Shown: positions 1 to 11,615, numbered from the stretch's first letter. The stretch: 64,000 bases of DNA from Gonatopus flavifemur (GCA_018340375.1 JAFFJZ010000010.1:10726001-10790000); one strand, 5' to 3'. Program-made: numbers and translations. Notes: a model not told the origin generated them from the sequence alone.

Positions 1-384
1 ATTAATTGTTTTTTAAAAAAAGTGACTATTGTTTTTGGATCCCCTTCCGCAAGGAGTGTTTTGCAGTGACAACCGCAACATCGCACTAGATCATCCAAAA
101 TCAATGAAACAAATAAGAATCATTAGTGTAATGATAAATTCAACAAAATGCCGGTTTTCAACAGTTTATTCCTGGATTTTCACAAGCATTGGTTTATTGT
201 TGATACAACTCGAAATTTTCAACAAAAATGAAAATCATTCAGTGCTATAACACCTTGTGCTAGTGTAATAATTTCGAAGAAGCAAGTTCTTGTTATTTGC
301 TCAATCGATGATATGACTATTCAAGAATACAATGAAAATCGTTTTATATCGAAAACAAGAGTTTTTCAGTACGTTTAAGCCACT
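1..384. other. AT-rich stretch, nothing recognised
   Basis: No coding signal, RNA gene or inverted end is visible. The only open frame (29-250) is short and unlike any family I know. Confidence 0.5.
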
Positions 385-388
385 TCAA

Positions 389-1012
389 GGGGTTATATAC
401 AGTCAAGAGGTGCAAAAAAACTGATTTTTCAAGAATTTTTCTTGAAAAGACAGTTGAATTGATTAATGTAAAAATTTGTACATATATTGAGATAACTTTC
501 AACTGTATTTTAACATTTTTTATTTGTAAAAATAATCATTTTGAGAGCTGTTCCGTTGAAGTAATTTATAATGTAGTAATTAATCGAAGGAATAAGCAAA
601 ATAACATTTTTTGACAAAATGGCGGCTTCTGAAAAGAAAAAATCGATTTTTCACAAAAATTTTGGCCTTAAATTGTTCATAAAAAAAAAATTCATCGGTG
701 AGAAGAAACCTTCGATTAATTACTAAACAATATAGTCAACAAGCTTGTGTTAAAATCTGAGACTGATCGGTCCAGCTGTTTTCGAGAAATCTTGGTCACC
801 GGCTTTGAAAACACAGTTTGGAGAAAAACGGATTGAAAGTTTCAAAAGCACTTGACATATAGTAAACAAATTTTACAAATATGCGTGTAACTTGGACAAT
901 AATCGCCAAATTGAGTTGAAATTTTCTGTGTATGTACTTAAATGTATGTACCTTACAAAAATGAAATAAAAAAAGAATCGATTCTTGGAAAATGTTAACT
1001 GTATATAACCCC
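389..1012. mobile_element. Kolobok-like non-autonomous DNA transposon
   Basis: The left end GGGGTTATATACAGT (389-403) is repeated in inverse orientation at the right end (998-1012). TTAA follows the right end (1013-1016) and its one-base variant TCAA precedes the left end (385-388), as expected of a transposon that duplicates TTAA. The 624-bp interior carries no transposase, only short chance frames. Kolobok elements use TTAA targets, and the ends resemble those of the larger element at 50776-52312 (GGGGCTCATACTACC), so both probably belong to one group. The family name is inference from the TSD and end similarity. Confidence 0.7.
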
Positions 1013-1016
1013 TTAA

Positions 1017-1522
1017 TTGAACGCAATCATGATTTTTTGGGACGTATGAAAATACTTATTTCGCGCGTTTTATTTTTTTTCACTACCACCATAGAAAATA
1101 CAACTTATATTTACGATGTGTGTGTTAAAATATAATAATATAGAGTGCTCGTAATTATTTTACAGTACGTTTGACGTTCACGCTGCAACTAATAATACAC
1201 ATTGTAAATAATTATTTTCATAATGCTTATGTATTTTAATATTCCATAAAGTCGATCATAAGTGACAGAAGAAAGACCGAGAGGAAGGGAGACTAACCAG
1301 GATCACTAAATCGATGAAAAAAATGAAAGATGAGATGAATATCAATTTGGGGAGCGATTTATATGATCCTCGCATCGCAAACTGACGGAGACAAATTTTT
1401 TTCGTAGGAATTTCCAATCTCAAAACATAGACATTAGAACTTGGAACTTCAAACGTGATTTTCTAATTGGCTTGCAAGATAAGTCGCTTAATTTTTACCC
1501 GATTAAGTTGAAATTTTAACAG
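1017..1522. other. Intergenic or intronic AT-rich DNA
   Basis: I see no gene, repeat or inverted end in this stretch. Confidence 0.5.
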
Positions 1523-1588
1523 TACACGAAAAGACCGGGTCTATTATTATTTAGAAAGATCATGGAGAAAAATTTGTAGCAGAGATCC

Positions 1589-1782
1589 CCATAATAATAG
1601 CGGGTTTGGGACACATGAGCGTTTATGAACATTTCTCCTTCAATTTGCAGTAATTTTTTTTAAACTTATAGTAATACGTGTCAGACGCAAAGTTATCTTC
1701 ACCAAAATAAGGTATGCATTGCCATAATTAAAGGAAAAGTGCACATAAATGCTCATGCGTCCCAAAACTGCCATTATTATGG
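1589..1782. repeat. Inner inverted-repeat element, ends CCATAATAATrGC
   Basis: The left arm (from 1589) and right arm (to 1782) are imperfect reverse complements over about 40 nt, including GGGACACATGAGCGTTTAT against its mirror ATAAATGCTCATGCGTCCC. It lies inside the 1525-2086 element and may be a separate MITE insertion. No convincing TSD was found. Confidence 0.6.
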
Positions 1783-1822
1783 TAAACCGTGCTACACATT
1801 TCCTACACATTTTTCTCAGTGA

Positions 1823-2030
1823 TGACTGTCAATTCAGGGAAAATGAGGATCACTGGAAAATATTCGTAGTGAGTCTACTAAAAATCTGTAGTCGATGTAT
1901 CAACAATTGATTGTTTCACTGTGAAAAATACCAATAAAACTATCAATTGTTAATATTTTGTCTAATAATTTTTGATAGACTGACTACGAATATTTTTCAG
2001 TGATCCCCTTTTTCCCTAAATTGCCAGTCA
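1823..2030. repeat. Inner hairpin around GGATCACTGrAAAATATTCG
   Basis: Arms of about 55 nt (1823-1878 and 1975-2030) pair in register (1823 with 2030, 1861 with 1992) with scattered mismatches and no net indel. It sits inside the 1525-2086 element. Confidence 0.65.
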
Positions 2031-2088
2031 CTTTTACAAACGTTGATAAATTCTTTCTAAATATTAATAGACCCGGTCTTTCCGTGTA

Positions 2089-2655
2089 GCTTCTCAATTA
2101 ATGAACGTTATTAACGAAAAAGTGTAATTTTTCCATGAAAAAATCGAATTTTTCTTAACAATCAATATTTTCCAAACTCCGTACGTCATTCTTTAGATGA
2201 TTTCATCTAGTTGAGGGGAAATATTTCCTTTCTGTTGCAAGATCGAAGATCTTCGAGATATCTTGGAAGCCCTGCAGGCAGTTTTTGAGATCATGTATTT
2301 TCGATAGTGGCCGTGTATCATAATTTTGAACCAAATTTTTTTATTCGAAAATGAATACTTGTAGTTTGATACATGTGGTGAACGTTGAACTTTGAACTGA
2401 AAACATAGTTTTCTGAAAAACGCATTACACTGTGAAAAGTGTGGAGTAAAAACGACACCGAAAATGTTCCCAATAAGTCCAACCTGGGATTTGATGTTGG
2501 AATAACTTCACCTAGAGTCAATTTGATACAATTCGGTTCATACTGCTGATTTTCTCCAGTGTACCCTGCAATCTAGGGTTCGAGACCCGTTCAGTAATTG
2601 TAGGATATCTTGAAGAGTTTTAATTTTATTGACTTAAAATTTCCAGAGAACATTT
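2089..2655. other. Unique AT-rich DNA before the retroelement
   Basis: Nothing recognisable. A stretch near 2570-2590 (GGGTTCGAGACCC) resembles an isolated tRNA B box, but no A box lies upstream. Confidence 0.4.
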
Positions 2656-2664
2656 TCGTAACAT

Positions 2665-3990
2665 GTGAGAAACTATAGACCAATATCAATTATAAGCGTG
2701 ATTCCAAAATTATTTGAATCTTTAGTAACTGATAAATTATCTCCTCTATGTTCTAGCATCATCTCTGACATGCAACATGGCTTTGTGCCTGGTCGCTCAA
2801 CAGGCACCAATTTGTCTATTTATTGTAATTATGTTTCGAGGGTTCTGGATGATAACAGTCAAGTTGATACTGTTTATACGGATTTCACCAAAGCCTTCGA
2901 CACTGTTGATCATAACGTTCTTTTATCTAAATTAAATCATCTTGGTTTCCGTGGTAATATTCTTATTTGGATAAGAAGCTATTTGATGAATCGGACCCAA
3001 ACTGTCAAAATTAAAAACTTTACCTCAAGGACTATCAATGTTTGCTCAGGCGTTCCACAAGGGTCGCATTTGGGACCACTGCTTTTTACACTTTTTATTA
3101 ATGATATTGGCAACAACTTCAAATTTGCGAAGCATTTAATTTTTGCGGATGATTTGAAATTGTTCATGAAAATTTCGTCATACGCTGATGCCATTGCTCT
3201 GCAGTCGGATTTGTATGAATTGGAATCATGGTGTTCCTTGAATAAATTGAAGCTGAATATAGTGAAATGTAAAGTTATGAGACTGTCGCGCAAATTGCAG
3301 CCCATCACCTTCTCTTATGAGTTGAGTGGCTCAAGCTTGGAGGTTGTGCAGAATATGCTCGATTTAGGTATTATGTTCGATTCCAAGCTTAATTTTACTT
3401 TTCACTATCATAATGTGGTGAACACAGTTATGAAGCAGCTCGGTTTTTTGAAGCGTATGTCTGCTGACTTCAAAGAGCCCTCAACATTGATTACGTTATA
3501 CAATGCTCTCGTGAGACCTAACTTAGAATACGCGACTCACATTTGGTCTCCTCATCATGACAAATATTGTAAACTTATCGAGAGAGTTCAGCATAGATTT
3601 TTACGATTTTTGGCTTTCAAAAATCATACCCCCATGGCTATATCCTGCCATGATTATGGTCCGTTGATGGGGTTGTTCAACATGAACACTCTCGAAACTC
3701 GTAGAATGATCAATGATTTGGTATTCATTTTCAAAATAATCAATGGTCAAATCAATTGCCCTGAACTTCTCTCTCTCTTAAATTTCAATGTACCCTCCAG
3801 GTCTCTTAGGAACCCATTACTTTTCAATGTTCCTATGTTTAAGTCGCAATTCTTTTATACTGACCCAGTAAATCGAATTTGTTGTTTAGCAAATACTTAT
3901 AGAGATGAGTTGGATTTCTTTTCTGGATCAGTTTCAGTATTCAAGACTTCTGTCTCTAGAGCATGTTCTAGTAGGTGTGTGAGATTGTAA
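2665..3990 (+). CDS. Reverse transcriptase, N-terminally truncated
   Basis: The frame encodes the RNA-directed DNA polymerase domain of a non-LTR retrotransposon, which copies the element's RNA at a nicked chromosomal target. Visible motifs are RNYRPISI (residues 2-9), the first catalytic aspartate in TDFTKAFDTVDH (72-83), SGVPQGSHLGPLLF (128-141) and the catalytic FADD box (160-163). A C-terminal region of about 270 residues follows, including a thumb-like segment and an RPNLEYATHIWSP motif typical of insect LINEs. The first codon is GTG, not ATG, and an in-frame TAA lies two codons upstream (2659-2661), so this is a fragment. The 441-codon frame is otherwise uninterrupted, suggesting a fairly recent insertion. 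The endonuclease half is missing, so it cannot transpose on its own. Confidence 0.85.
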   Translation: MRNYRPISIISVIPKLFESLVTDKLSPLCSSIISDMQHGFVPGRSTGTNLSIYCNYVSRVLDDNSQVDTVYTDFTKAFDTVDHNVLLSKLNHLGFRGNILIWIRSYLMNRTQTVKIKNFTSRTINVCSGVPQGSHLGPLLFTLFINDIGNNFKFAKHLIFADDLKLFMKISSYADAIALQSDLYELESWCSLNKLKLNIVKCKVMRLSRKLQPITFSYELSGSSLEVVQNMLDLGIMFDSKLNFTFHYHNVVNTVMKQLGFLKRMSADFKEPSTLITLYNALVRPNLEYATHIWSPHHDKYCKLIERVQHRFLRFLAFKNHTPMAISCHDYGPLMGLFNMNTLETRRMINDLVFIFKIINGQINCPELLSLLNFNVPSRSLRNPLLFNVPMFKSQFFYTDPVNRICCLANTYRDELDFFSGSVSVFKTSVSRACSSRCVRL

Positions 3991-4175
3991 TATTCTTATA
4001 CTCGTTATTTATCCTGTACAGGATGTTATATTTTGTACTATGTCTTTTTGTAATCCGTCTGTTCACTTTATATGATTTCTTTTTTATATATTTTTTTTTT
4101 ATTTTTATTTTATTTGTTAAATTTTCACTGTATTGTATCAATAATTTGGTCACTAAAGGGCGTTATTGCCCGTTG

Positions 4176-4177
4176 AA

Positions 4178-4208
<31 letters not shown>

Positions 4209-4209
4209 A
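4176..4209 (+). repeat. (AAAT)n tail of the retrotransposon
   Basis: About eight AAAT units directly follow the 3' UTR; tandem short-repeat tails are typical of several LINE clades. Confidence 0.9.
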
Positions 4210-4895
4210 CATCACACTTCAAGAAAACGCAAAACATATCGAATCATGCACTAAGAAACATCCACTGGTATTTAAATTCAAAATTGAAGAAATTTGAACT
4301 CCAGTCAATCAAAATTCAGTAAGTATGAATTATTACAGCTCGGAAACAAAGAATGACGAGAAAATATAATGTTCTAAAGAGATTCTCCGGCTTCCACTTA
4401 AGTATAAAACACTTTAGTTATTCTCTAGGTCTCGCAAGGCCTCACTAGTCTCTTGTGAGGGATTTACCAGGTCTGGTAAGGTTTTGTAATAGTCTGGAGA
4501 ATTACTAGATTGTGGAGAAAACCATAGTTGTAGTTGGCTCCACAATCTTCTTTCTTAGTGTAGGGATGTTGTGAAGCTCAAGTATGTAATACACAGTGCT
4601 TTCGAGTGATTATAAATGCTCGTACCTCAGTTGAACGAATACACCTGAATTTTGTTCCCCAGTTCCCCGGTTTCTTCGAAAAACTCTCATACAAACTCAT
4701 ATTCCAAGCATCCTATTCGAGTACCAGAGCACTTCATTCCCCAAGGAACAATCCTCAGTTAATATAACGAACCTCGATTTCAAATAGCCTTCAAAACACG
4801 TGGGAATTTGATAACAATCGCGATTCGAATTCCTAGAAATCATACGAGACGAAACATCTCTGCCGCAATTATTGACTCCACCGATCCTCTTGAAG
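4210..4895. other. Unique DNA, nothing recognised
   Basis: No gene or inverted end is visible. Confidence 0.4.
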
Positions 4896-5290
4896 AGAAA
4901 GAACTATTTATATACATCGGCGATGGCGCGCGTGCCCAAAGCGTGGCAAAGTCTCGGACCGTTCTTGTTTCTCATCGTTCACATTAACCGTGTTTTCTCT
5001 GGAGTGGGTTGAAAAGAACAAGGTAAAGAGAAAGAGAATTCGTGCATGCATTCGTGTGTGTGTGTGTGAGTGTTCATGAAAGAGAAAAGAAACAAAAAGA
5101 GTTTGTACGAGAGAGCACGCGAGAGAAGAGAAAGAAAAAAGATGTCGAGACGCTGCAGAGCTGTATGGGAAAGGGGATGGCGAGCGTACGAACGAAGTGT
5201 GCCCGAAGCATCGTGAAAACCAGCTGCGCGCCTTTGAAACTGGCTGTACTTAGCTGAGCTTAGCTGTTCGGAGCCTTATGCCCCTGCACT
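4896..5290. promoter_or_regulatory. GC-richer island, possible promoter or 5' exon region
   Basis: Base composition changes to GC-richer, CpG-containing sequence with CGCG motifs. A TATA-like string (TTTATATACA, about 4908-4917) lies just upstream of CGGCGATGGCGCGCG, and a short GT tract lies near 5054-5068. Local open frames begin with non-ATG codons. In insects such islands often mark promoters or 5' untranslated exons, but nothing here proves transcription. Confidence 0.25.
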
Positions 5291-8119
5291 GTGCTGGCCC
5301 CTGTCTTATTTTCTGAGGTTTCTCTAGATAAAGGGAATGCAAAATCTTGCTCGGATTACGTACGAATGCTAAACCTGCATTTTCCTTCCTGTTTCTGCCT
5401 TCAATTCCTTACCTAATTCTTCTGAAAACGATTATTGCGAATTCTCATTAATGTATCTGTGGAGACACTCGAATGTAGTGTTTTTTTAGTTTTATTTTTC
5501 CTTTCGTTATACACTTCGAATACTGATTACCATTCATTTATTCAAACTTCCTTCGATTGAAGTTCTGGAATATTCGAAACGGTTGGATATTCGATGGAAT
5601 GACAATTTTCAATAATTTCGTTTTCCGAGTATTCAGAAATTTATGTTCTTCTTTCATTCCAATACACATGTCATCGTATCCAAGGCCATTGATTAAATGC
5701 ATTCATAAGTGAAGTTACCTTGTTTTCGGTGCAAGTCGAATGAAGCAGGTGAGAAAGCGGTTGCCGTACGCACCTGGATTCATCGAATTGAGCAAGACTC
5801 GATAATGAATCGAAACAGCTCATACGTGAAATCGGTAGACTTGCACTCGGGATGTACACCAATGATGACCAATATTTTTCAATTGATCGCTCAATTCGAA
5901 TCAAGTTGATTTCAAGTAATGATTAGTCAAATTCGTACTATTCTTTTTTTCTTTTACCAAGGTTTTCACTTCAAATGAATTTCAAACTATATACTTGTCT
6001 GAAAATTGCGTTAAAGTGGTGGTCGTCCAAAAGAAACATATTCCAGACATCACGTGAAACGTGTCGTGTCAAATTTATACCCCCAAGAGATCTTTCTGGA
6101 GTATTTTTCTAATTACGAAAACATTCGTTCCCTAAGGTCTTTTAAATTCGAGGAGGTTAGTTGAGACGGATAAAGAGGGACCAGCGTTCTCAACTTCCTG
6201 GTTCCTAGATGAACGATTCTCAACTTTTCGATGTTTCCTTTTCACTCAACCCACTTTTTCCGCTGTCCTTATCTGTCTTGTATCAGGCACACGCCTTAAG
6301 GTACGTGAGGTTCGTAACATATGCGGGCAGATGGCTCCCTTTAGGTTCATCGTCTCGACCTTTACTCATTCGAACAGAGTCTTCTTTTCCTCGGTGTCTT
6401 CCTCCTCGATACACCGTTGAGTCTACATCCTCTCCTTTCATCTCGCACAATTTTCTATCACTCCATGTTCTCCTTTCTTTTCTACTTTTTGATCTAATTT
6501 TCTTGTTCATTTTGGTGATTCTTTATCTCCTCTTTTCCTAAAAAGCAGACAACCCTGAGATAAAAATATACTTTTTCCAACCACCATCGTAGTCGACATG
6601 CATTCACGTCAACTTGATGTCACATATGCGAACAGTGGTTCTTCTTCGACCACTTGTAGAGTTTCTGAAAAGTCTTCCGATGTTCAGGAAGTTTTCTTAT
6701 CTGATAGCGAGGGAATAAAATTGAATTGATAGTAATATTCCATATAAAAACCCATTCAATTTCCGATTCGTTAATGATATTCTATAGAAGATTTCAAACA
6801 ATGTTAGGGATGAAATTTTCAATCGACTGCCCAAGTTGCAGTCAAATTTTCAATCAAAAAGAATGATTTGAGTTAATTGCGTATTCGATGTTCGGAATGA
6901 TTCAACGGCGATCAATGTTGGTATTATAGGTATCAATTCTTCGTGACATATCTTTTTTATCTGGAATTATGATGGAACACGCGCGAATGAAAAAACAACA
7001 AACGTGAGAAAGTGGGGATGGTTTCACATGGATGGAAGAGGGAAAGGAAAAGGATATAGTGTATGGTATGTACCTTAACCCACGGGGGAACAGTGAATTT
7101 ATTTTCAAGGGTACTGCATCGCATTGGGTGCTTCGTGGCATGCGACGCTATTCTTTTGTATTCTCAATTACAGTTAGGTGTGCGTGTATATGTATATATA
7201 CATATACAATCAACCCCACGTACCTTTTTTCCTTTCTCTTTTCATCCCATCAGATTTCCCCTTCTTAAGCCTCGAGCACGCTCGTGCGTGAGGGGTGCAG
7301 CGTCACTCTAGGTCAGACTATACGCACACATACTCCCTATAAAAGCAACTCTCAATTCTTTAGGGGTGAGCGCCTGCACATACGTGTTTGCACGTGGTGG
7401 CTCTCAATTCTTGGATATTCTGAAAAATCTGTGCACTGCTCGTTCGGTGGATACATGTTATAGGACGTTACAAGTTCTCTTTTTCACTTGACATTCGAAA
7501 AATTGATATACGTGAACCGTTGGGAATGTATTTTCAAAGAAAATGTATGGACTAAAACGAATTTTTTTCTCAAGGTTAAAACTGGTTATCGATTTTTGTA
7601 GAGTATTATATTATATACAGAACTATGTTTCAGGATACTTTGATATTTACCTGCCGGTTAAAAGAATTATATGTTCACAAATTTCATATTGCCTTGATAC
7701 TTTTTTGCCTTTTATGTGCCCATATGGGTAGCGTTTAATGTACCAGCATATATCCATTGGGAAACAATGTATAGTGGAATGATTTACCTTATTCTTATCT
7801 TGATATACCTGAAGTATACCTGAGGATAGATATTTTTTATCTGTAAAGATACTCATTTTCCTTGATGGAAGATTTTGTATTCCGTTGATTGATTTTACGG
7901 CTTTTTTTTTGTTCTTCTTCAAAGAAAGAATATCCTGCGAGGAACGCATAATGCGATATTGAAAAATAATCTCCCTAGCTTGTGATTAGTGAATAATTTA
8001 TCACCTCTGGTGCCCCAGGTCTGGTAACTGATTCGGAGTGCTTTTGGTGCGTTGAATATCAGATTTCTTGGATCAGCTCACTTTCTATTATCTTTTATAC
8101 ATAATTTTCATATATAATC
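5291..8119. other. Unique DNA, no confident gene
   Basis: This is 2.8 kb without inverted ends or RNA genes. Short frames (6209-6541 on plus, 7647-7949 on minus) look like chance: they overlap opposing frames and show no motif. A pyrimidine-rich stretch (6230-6540) and a small GC-rich patch (7260-7400) are the only compositional features. Confidence 0.4.
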
Positions 8120-8121
8120 TA

Positions 8122-8332
8122 CACGGAGAAAAATTTATAGTTCAATTTACTATGGGACTTTGTGATCGAGAAACAGACTGAAAAGACTGAACTGACGATG
8201 GAATTTACTATGGCGAGACAATAGAAACATGATCAAATTCACCATGTTTTACAGTAAATGCTATTGGAAAGTCAGTCTGTTCCTCGAGCAAAATAATCAC
8301 ATAGTAAATTGATTTAAAAATTTTTCTCCGTG
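8122..8332. mobile_element. CACxG/TA MITE (ends CACGGAGAAAAATTT)
   Basis: The 211-bp element has inverted ends beginning CACGGAGAAAAATTT and continuing with CAATTTACTATG-like sequence, flanked by TA at 8120-8121 and 8333-8334. It is non-coding. The right-hand TA is immediately followed by another CACGGAAAAAAAA motif (8337), perhaps the left end of a second, truncated element. Confidence 0.8.
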
Positions 8333-8334
8333 TA

Positions 8335-8799
8335 TACACGGAAAAAAAAGTAGTTAATTTTACTAGAACTGTAATTCATTCTACTAAAGACATTCATAAA
8401 ATACGGGATTATCAAACTCAATAGTAACTCTTACCACTTCAGCCGAGTTGGCCATTTGTTTAAGAGTTACCACATATATTTGTGAATAAGGTTTCTGTTT
8501 ATTGTTTTCATGACCCTTTACTCAAGATAAGATGTATAAAATTATCTAGTAGAATTCACCAATACATCTTGTATACAATATTTAATGAAATCATGAAAAA
8601 TATTATCATCATACATCAGTTTTACCAAAATCAATAGTTAGATTTATCCGAAGTATTTAATAAAAAATATATGAAAAAATATATTAAATAAAAAAGATTT
8701 TTAATATCAGACAATCAAAAATCATTTTCTCAGTTTCTTCCCAAGACCACTTGTTGATGATGCTGGTCAATGTTCTCATTGAGTTGGGAAACCAATTTT
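8335..8799. other. AT-rich DNA, possible solo transposon end
   Basis: It begins with CACGGAAAAAAAAGTAG, like a CACxG end, but I find no matching right end downstream. The rest is featureless. Confidence 0.35.
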
Positions 8800-8895
8800 T
8801 CGACGAAGAAAAGGGATTCGAACCTACCTACCTAAGTACCTACCTACGCGACTAAAGCCTAACCTGCACCGATTTGAGCTACACTGTGATATAGT
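8800..8895 (-). repeat. tRNA-derived sequence with A and B boxes
   Basis: On the minus strand an A-box-like TAGCTCAAATCGG (8869-8881) is followed by a good B box, GGTTCGAATCCC (8813-8824). The two are separated by expanded GTAG repeats. This suggests a tRNA pseudogene or the head of a tRNA-derived SINE. A proper acceptor stem is not evident, so it is unlikely to be a functional tRNA gene. Confidence 0.4.
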
Positions 8896-10227
8896 AGCGA
8901 GAGATCATAGAATTGAATCTTAATGATCAACATGACGTCATCAGAATTCAGGGACGAACGTTGCGGATAAATATGCTTCATATTCATAGGTTATATTGGC
9001 ATGTAATGCATTGAATGTGCTCTTGATTTTAGTATTAGAGATTTTCATTTTTTTCATAAGTGAGTGGTTTTTAATATTTTGGTTCTCATATATTCTAAAC
9101 TTCCTATCACTATTTTCACTATTCCATTTTAGTGATAAATCAAATATCCAAGTGCTCCTGTATTTTCAAGGGGAATTCAACTGATAATTAACTACCGATC
9201 CAGTTCATGATCTTCACGCCATCAACAATTTTCAAGATTCAGTTAATCGGGAAATGAACGTAATGTTCTATTTCAATTCGTGGATATGAAACAAATAATC
9301 GGTAGTGTTTACATGAATATGAAGTACTCTTTACTATAACGTAGAATATAAATATACAACTAATTATATGTTTTGAAATGATTCGATATTCAAGTGAAAC
9401 TTACATTGAACATGTATTCACTCTACATGAGCTGAGTAGTAAGAAATACTATAGAATTCAGAACTGCTTGTTTTATTAAATCTACTGACTTCAAAGTTAT
9501 CCGTGACGAAACAATATTTACTGAACATCGACTGTTCCCGCAACTCTACAAACCTATCAAATATACAAGGACACTTAAAGACTTTATTTTTTTTCTAATC
9601 AAAGGAATCAGAAAATTTAATTGGCAGTTTATAAACCGGCATTGGTCATTCATATAATATCTTTTTTTCCCGTGATATAATTGATGAATTTGATATATAA
9701 AAAATTAGAAAAAACGAACTGATTCAAGAGATCTGATGTTTTTTTCGTATTCAGTGCTCTACAACTACTCCGAATCAGTTCCCAAACCTTAAGCACCAAA
9801 ATGGCTGTCGACCAGTGTAGTTTGTAAACTTACGTTGCGATCAGAAAAGTTTTCTTTCTTTTTTTTTCCATCAAATATTTCCATTCACATTCTTGTAACA
9901 CAGTTCCGTTAACGTTAATGCGTTCCCATCGCTCTCTCCATTTCACTTTTCCTCATAAATCGAGAAGGGAGGTCCGAGAACGTTTATTAAAGAGCTACTG
10001 TGCTGTTGTGTACGACGTGAGGTACACAAGTTCAAACGACTTGGCATTCTTTGTGATTTCATTCCTGTGCAGTCGCAAACGATACATTCATCAAGCGCAT
10101 CTTGCCCCAAACAGCGATAGGTTTCATAAGCACACTCAAAATGTTTGTTGAGATCGGCGGGGGGTCCAAGAAACGTTCCAGAATATTCACATAACGTTTT
10201 TATAAGACTCTGATAATTATCATGATA
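8896..10227. other. Unique AT-rich DNA
   Basis: Nothing coding is recognised. The motif CTGATTCGGAGT occurs at 8028-8039 and, inverted, near 9769-9780, a weak sign of a decayed long inverted repeat. Confidence 0.35.
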
Positions 10228-10457
10228 TCTGCCGTACAACGGAAAAACCTTGTTAAGTCACGTTTTTGACGCGAATGAGTGTTTTTTTCAATCAAATTGT
10301 TCTGTATGAAATGCTCTGTTTGATGACATTTATCGTATAAATTTCATAAAATATAGGATTTCTTTACAGAATCATTTGATACACCGAGAAAATTTTATAC
10401 TTGGATTTATTGAACTTTGTTTGAATCAACTAAATTTCTATTTCAATATGAACTTGA

Positions 10458-10666
10458 ACAGCGAAAAATTTTGTGTTATATAGGAGGTCCACTCAGAGTT
10501 TGTGTTAAAGACAACACATCAAATTCTGAAATTCACAGATTTTCAGTGTAAATTGACCATTTTTGTGTTGATTTGATACATTTTGTGTATTTATATTTAA
10601 CCCAAATTACGAGTGGACCTCCTGGGACATACACGTGTGTTGAAAATACACAAAATCTTTCACTGT
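10458..10666. mobile_element. Nested inverted-end element (ACAGyGAAArATTTTGTGT)
   Basis: The left end at 10458 and right end at 10666 are reverse complements over about 18 nt. It lies within 10382-10821 and encloses 10482-10623. Confidence 0.5.
10482..10623. repeat. Innermost inverted repeat AGGAGGTCCACTC
   Basis: The 13-nt arms 10482-10494 and 10611-10623 are exactly inverted, and weaker TTTGTGTT-like symmetry continues inside. It is either the innermost insertion or the inner palindrome of the surrounding element. Confidence 0.6.
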
Positions 10667-10882
10667 GTACTGGAGTTTTAGTTGGATCAAATAAAAGATT
10701 TATTTCATCCAAATAAATTTTCAGTCATTTCGAATAAAATTTACTTGAATCAAGTACAAATTTACTGGATGCAATGAAATGTCTAGTAGGTTAATATTCA
10801 AGTAAATCATTTTTCTGGGTGTATAAAAAACTCATTCTCGTAAAAAATGCAGCTCAACAAGGTTTTTCCGTTGTACGGCAGA

Positions 10883-11399
10883 CATCATTTGGTGAAAAAA
10901 CATCAGAGATTTTTAAAGAGTTTCACGACGTGGTGAAAATTCTTCAGAATTGTTGCGAATTTTGCAGTACAAGTCAAAGAAATTGGACGAATCAACGGAT
11001 CGAAATTTTATCGTGCGTTATTGTGTAGGGTGCATGGAGGAAGAAAAAACGAGCCGTTACGATCTTTAGATCAGAGAATGAACACTGGTTCGAATTCAGA
11101 TCAGAACTAGGACTAGATTACGAATGGGTTCATATCAAGCTGCAATCCCGTCAATGTTGATTTTTCATCAATTCACACCACAATCGTTTCGAGTCAGATC
11201 GAAATTTGGAACGTCTTAAGATCGAATACAGATTATTATTTCAAACTTTGATTTCGACTCATATTTCAATTTGGATTCCTAAAACAAGTCGAAGGTTCTC
11301 AAGATCGTATTTTCATCTAATTGTTGTTACCACGAAAGAATTAATTCTCAATTGAATGAGGCTGGAATCTAAAGATTGTGACAGCTCGTTTTATGGATC
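10883..11399. other. Unique DNA, nothing recognised
   Basis: No coding or repeat signal beyond chance frames. Confidence 0.4.
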
Positions 11400-11615
11400 G
11401 CGGCAACACTATTTTCTAGATATAATACAAAAGATTCGCTGAAGAAGCGAACACATTCTTTGCTTCCACAGCTGAAAAATCGCTGTCATAGGTAACAAGT
11501 GTGTTGTGATAGAAAATAGTTTGGTGTCATAGCAAAAAATTTGCCACTCCAGTAAAAGGTACCCAGCAAAATCTGATTTTGCTGTGACAGCGAGTGTTTT
11601 CTTTTGTGCGCGTTA
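11400..11615. mobile_element. Decayed relative of the GCAAA-rich MITE at 19928-20235
   Basis: The segment AAAAGGTACCCAGCAAAATC with the following TTTGCTGTGACAGCGA matches, with substitutions, the right half of 19928-20235 (about 20175-20218). No intact ends were found. Confidence 0.45.

Larger units (their letters stand above)
1525..2086. mobile_element. CACxG/TA MITE carrying two inner hairpins
   Basis: The ends are inverted over roughly 35 nt: the left starts CACGAAAAGACCGGGTCTAT and the right mirrors it, with TA on both sides (1523-1524, 2087-2088). TA duplication suggests mobilisation by a Tc1/mariner-type transposase, which is inference. The 562-bp element contains two separate palindromes (1589-1782 and 1823-2030), so it is either a complex foldback or a host for other insertions. 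No coding capacity is visible. Confidence 0.75.
2656..4209 (+). mobile_element. 5'-truncated non-LTR (LINE) retrotransposon
   Basis: The element comprises the C-terminal part of a reverse-transcriptase ORF (to 3990), about 185 nt of 3' UTR and a terminal AAAT repeat. The end of the UTR can form a short GGGC/GCCC hairpin (about 4158-4172) just before the tail. No endonuclease or ORF1 lies upstream, and homology starts abruptly around 2660, consistent with premature arrest of target-primed reverse transcription. The TSD was not resolved because the exact 5' junction is unclear. The domain style and tandem-repeat tail suggest the Jockey/CR1 side of the LINE tree; the clade is not certain. Confidence 0.85.
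10382..10821. mobile_element. CACxG/TA MITE with two inner inserted elements
   Basis: Left end CACCGAGAAAATTTTAT and right end TTTTTCTGGGTG are inverted, with TA at 10380-10381 and 10822-10823. The 440-bp element contains a second inverted-end element (10458-10666), which itself contains a third (10482-10623). No coding capacity. Confidence 0.7.
10228..10882. repeat. 27-nt perfect inverted repeat enclosing a MITE nest
   Basis: The 27 nt at 10228-10254 are exactly reverse-complemented at 10856-10882 (core CCGTACAACGGAAAAACC). Similarity continues patchily outside the perfect part. Between them lies the complete TA-flanked element 10382-10821, so the arms may be remains of an older foldback element into which the MITE jumped. 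Confidence 0.65.

Noticed and set aside
2570..2590. tRNA gene suggested by GGGTTCGAGACCC
   Set aside because: Only a B-box-like motif; no A box or stems upstream.
2979..3308. Minus-strand frame inside the reverse transcriptase
   Set aside because: Shadow of the plus-strand reverse-transcriptase gene.
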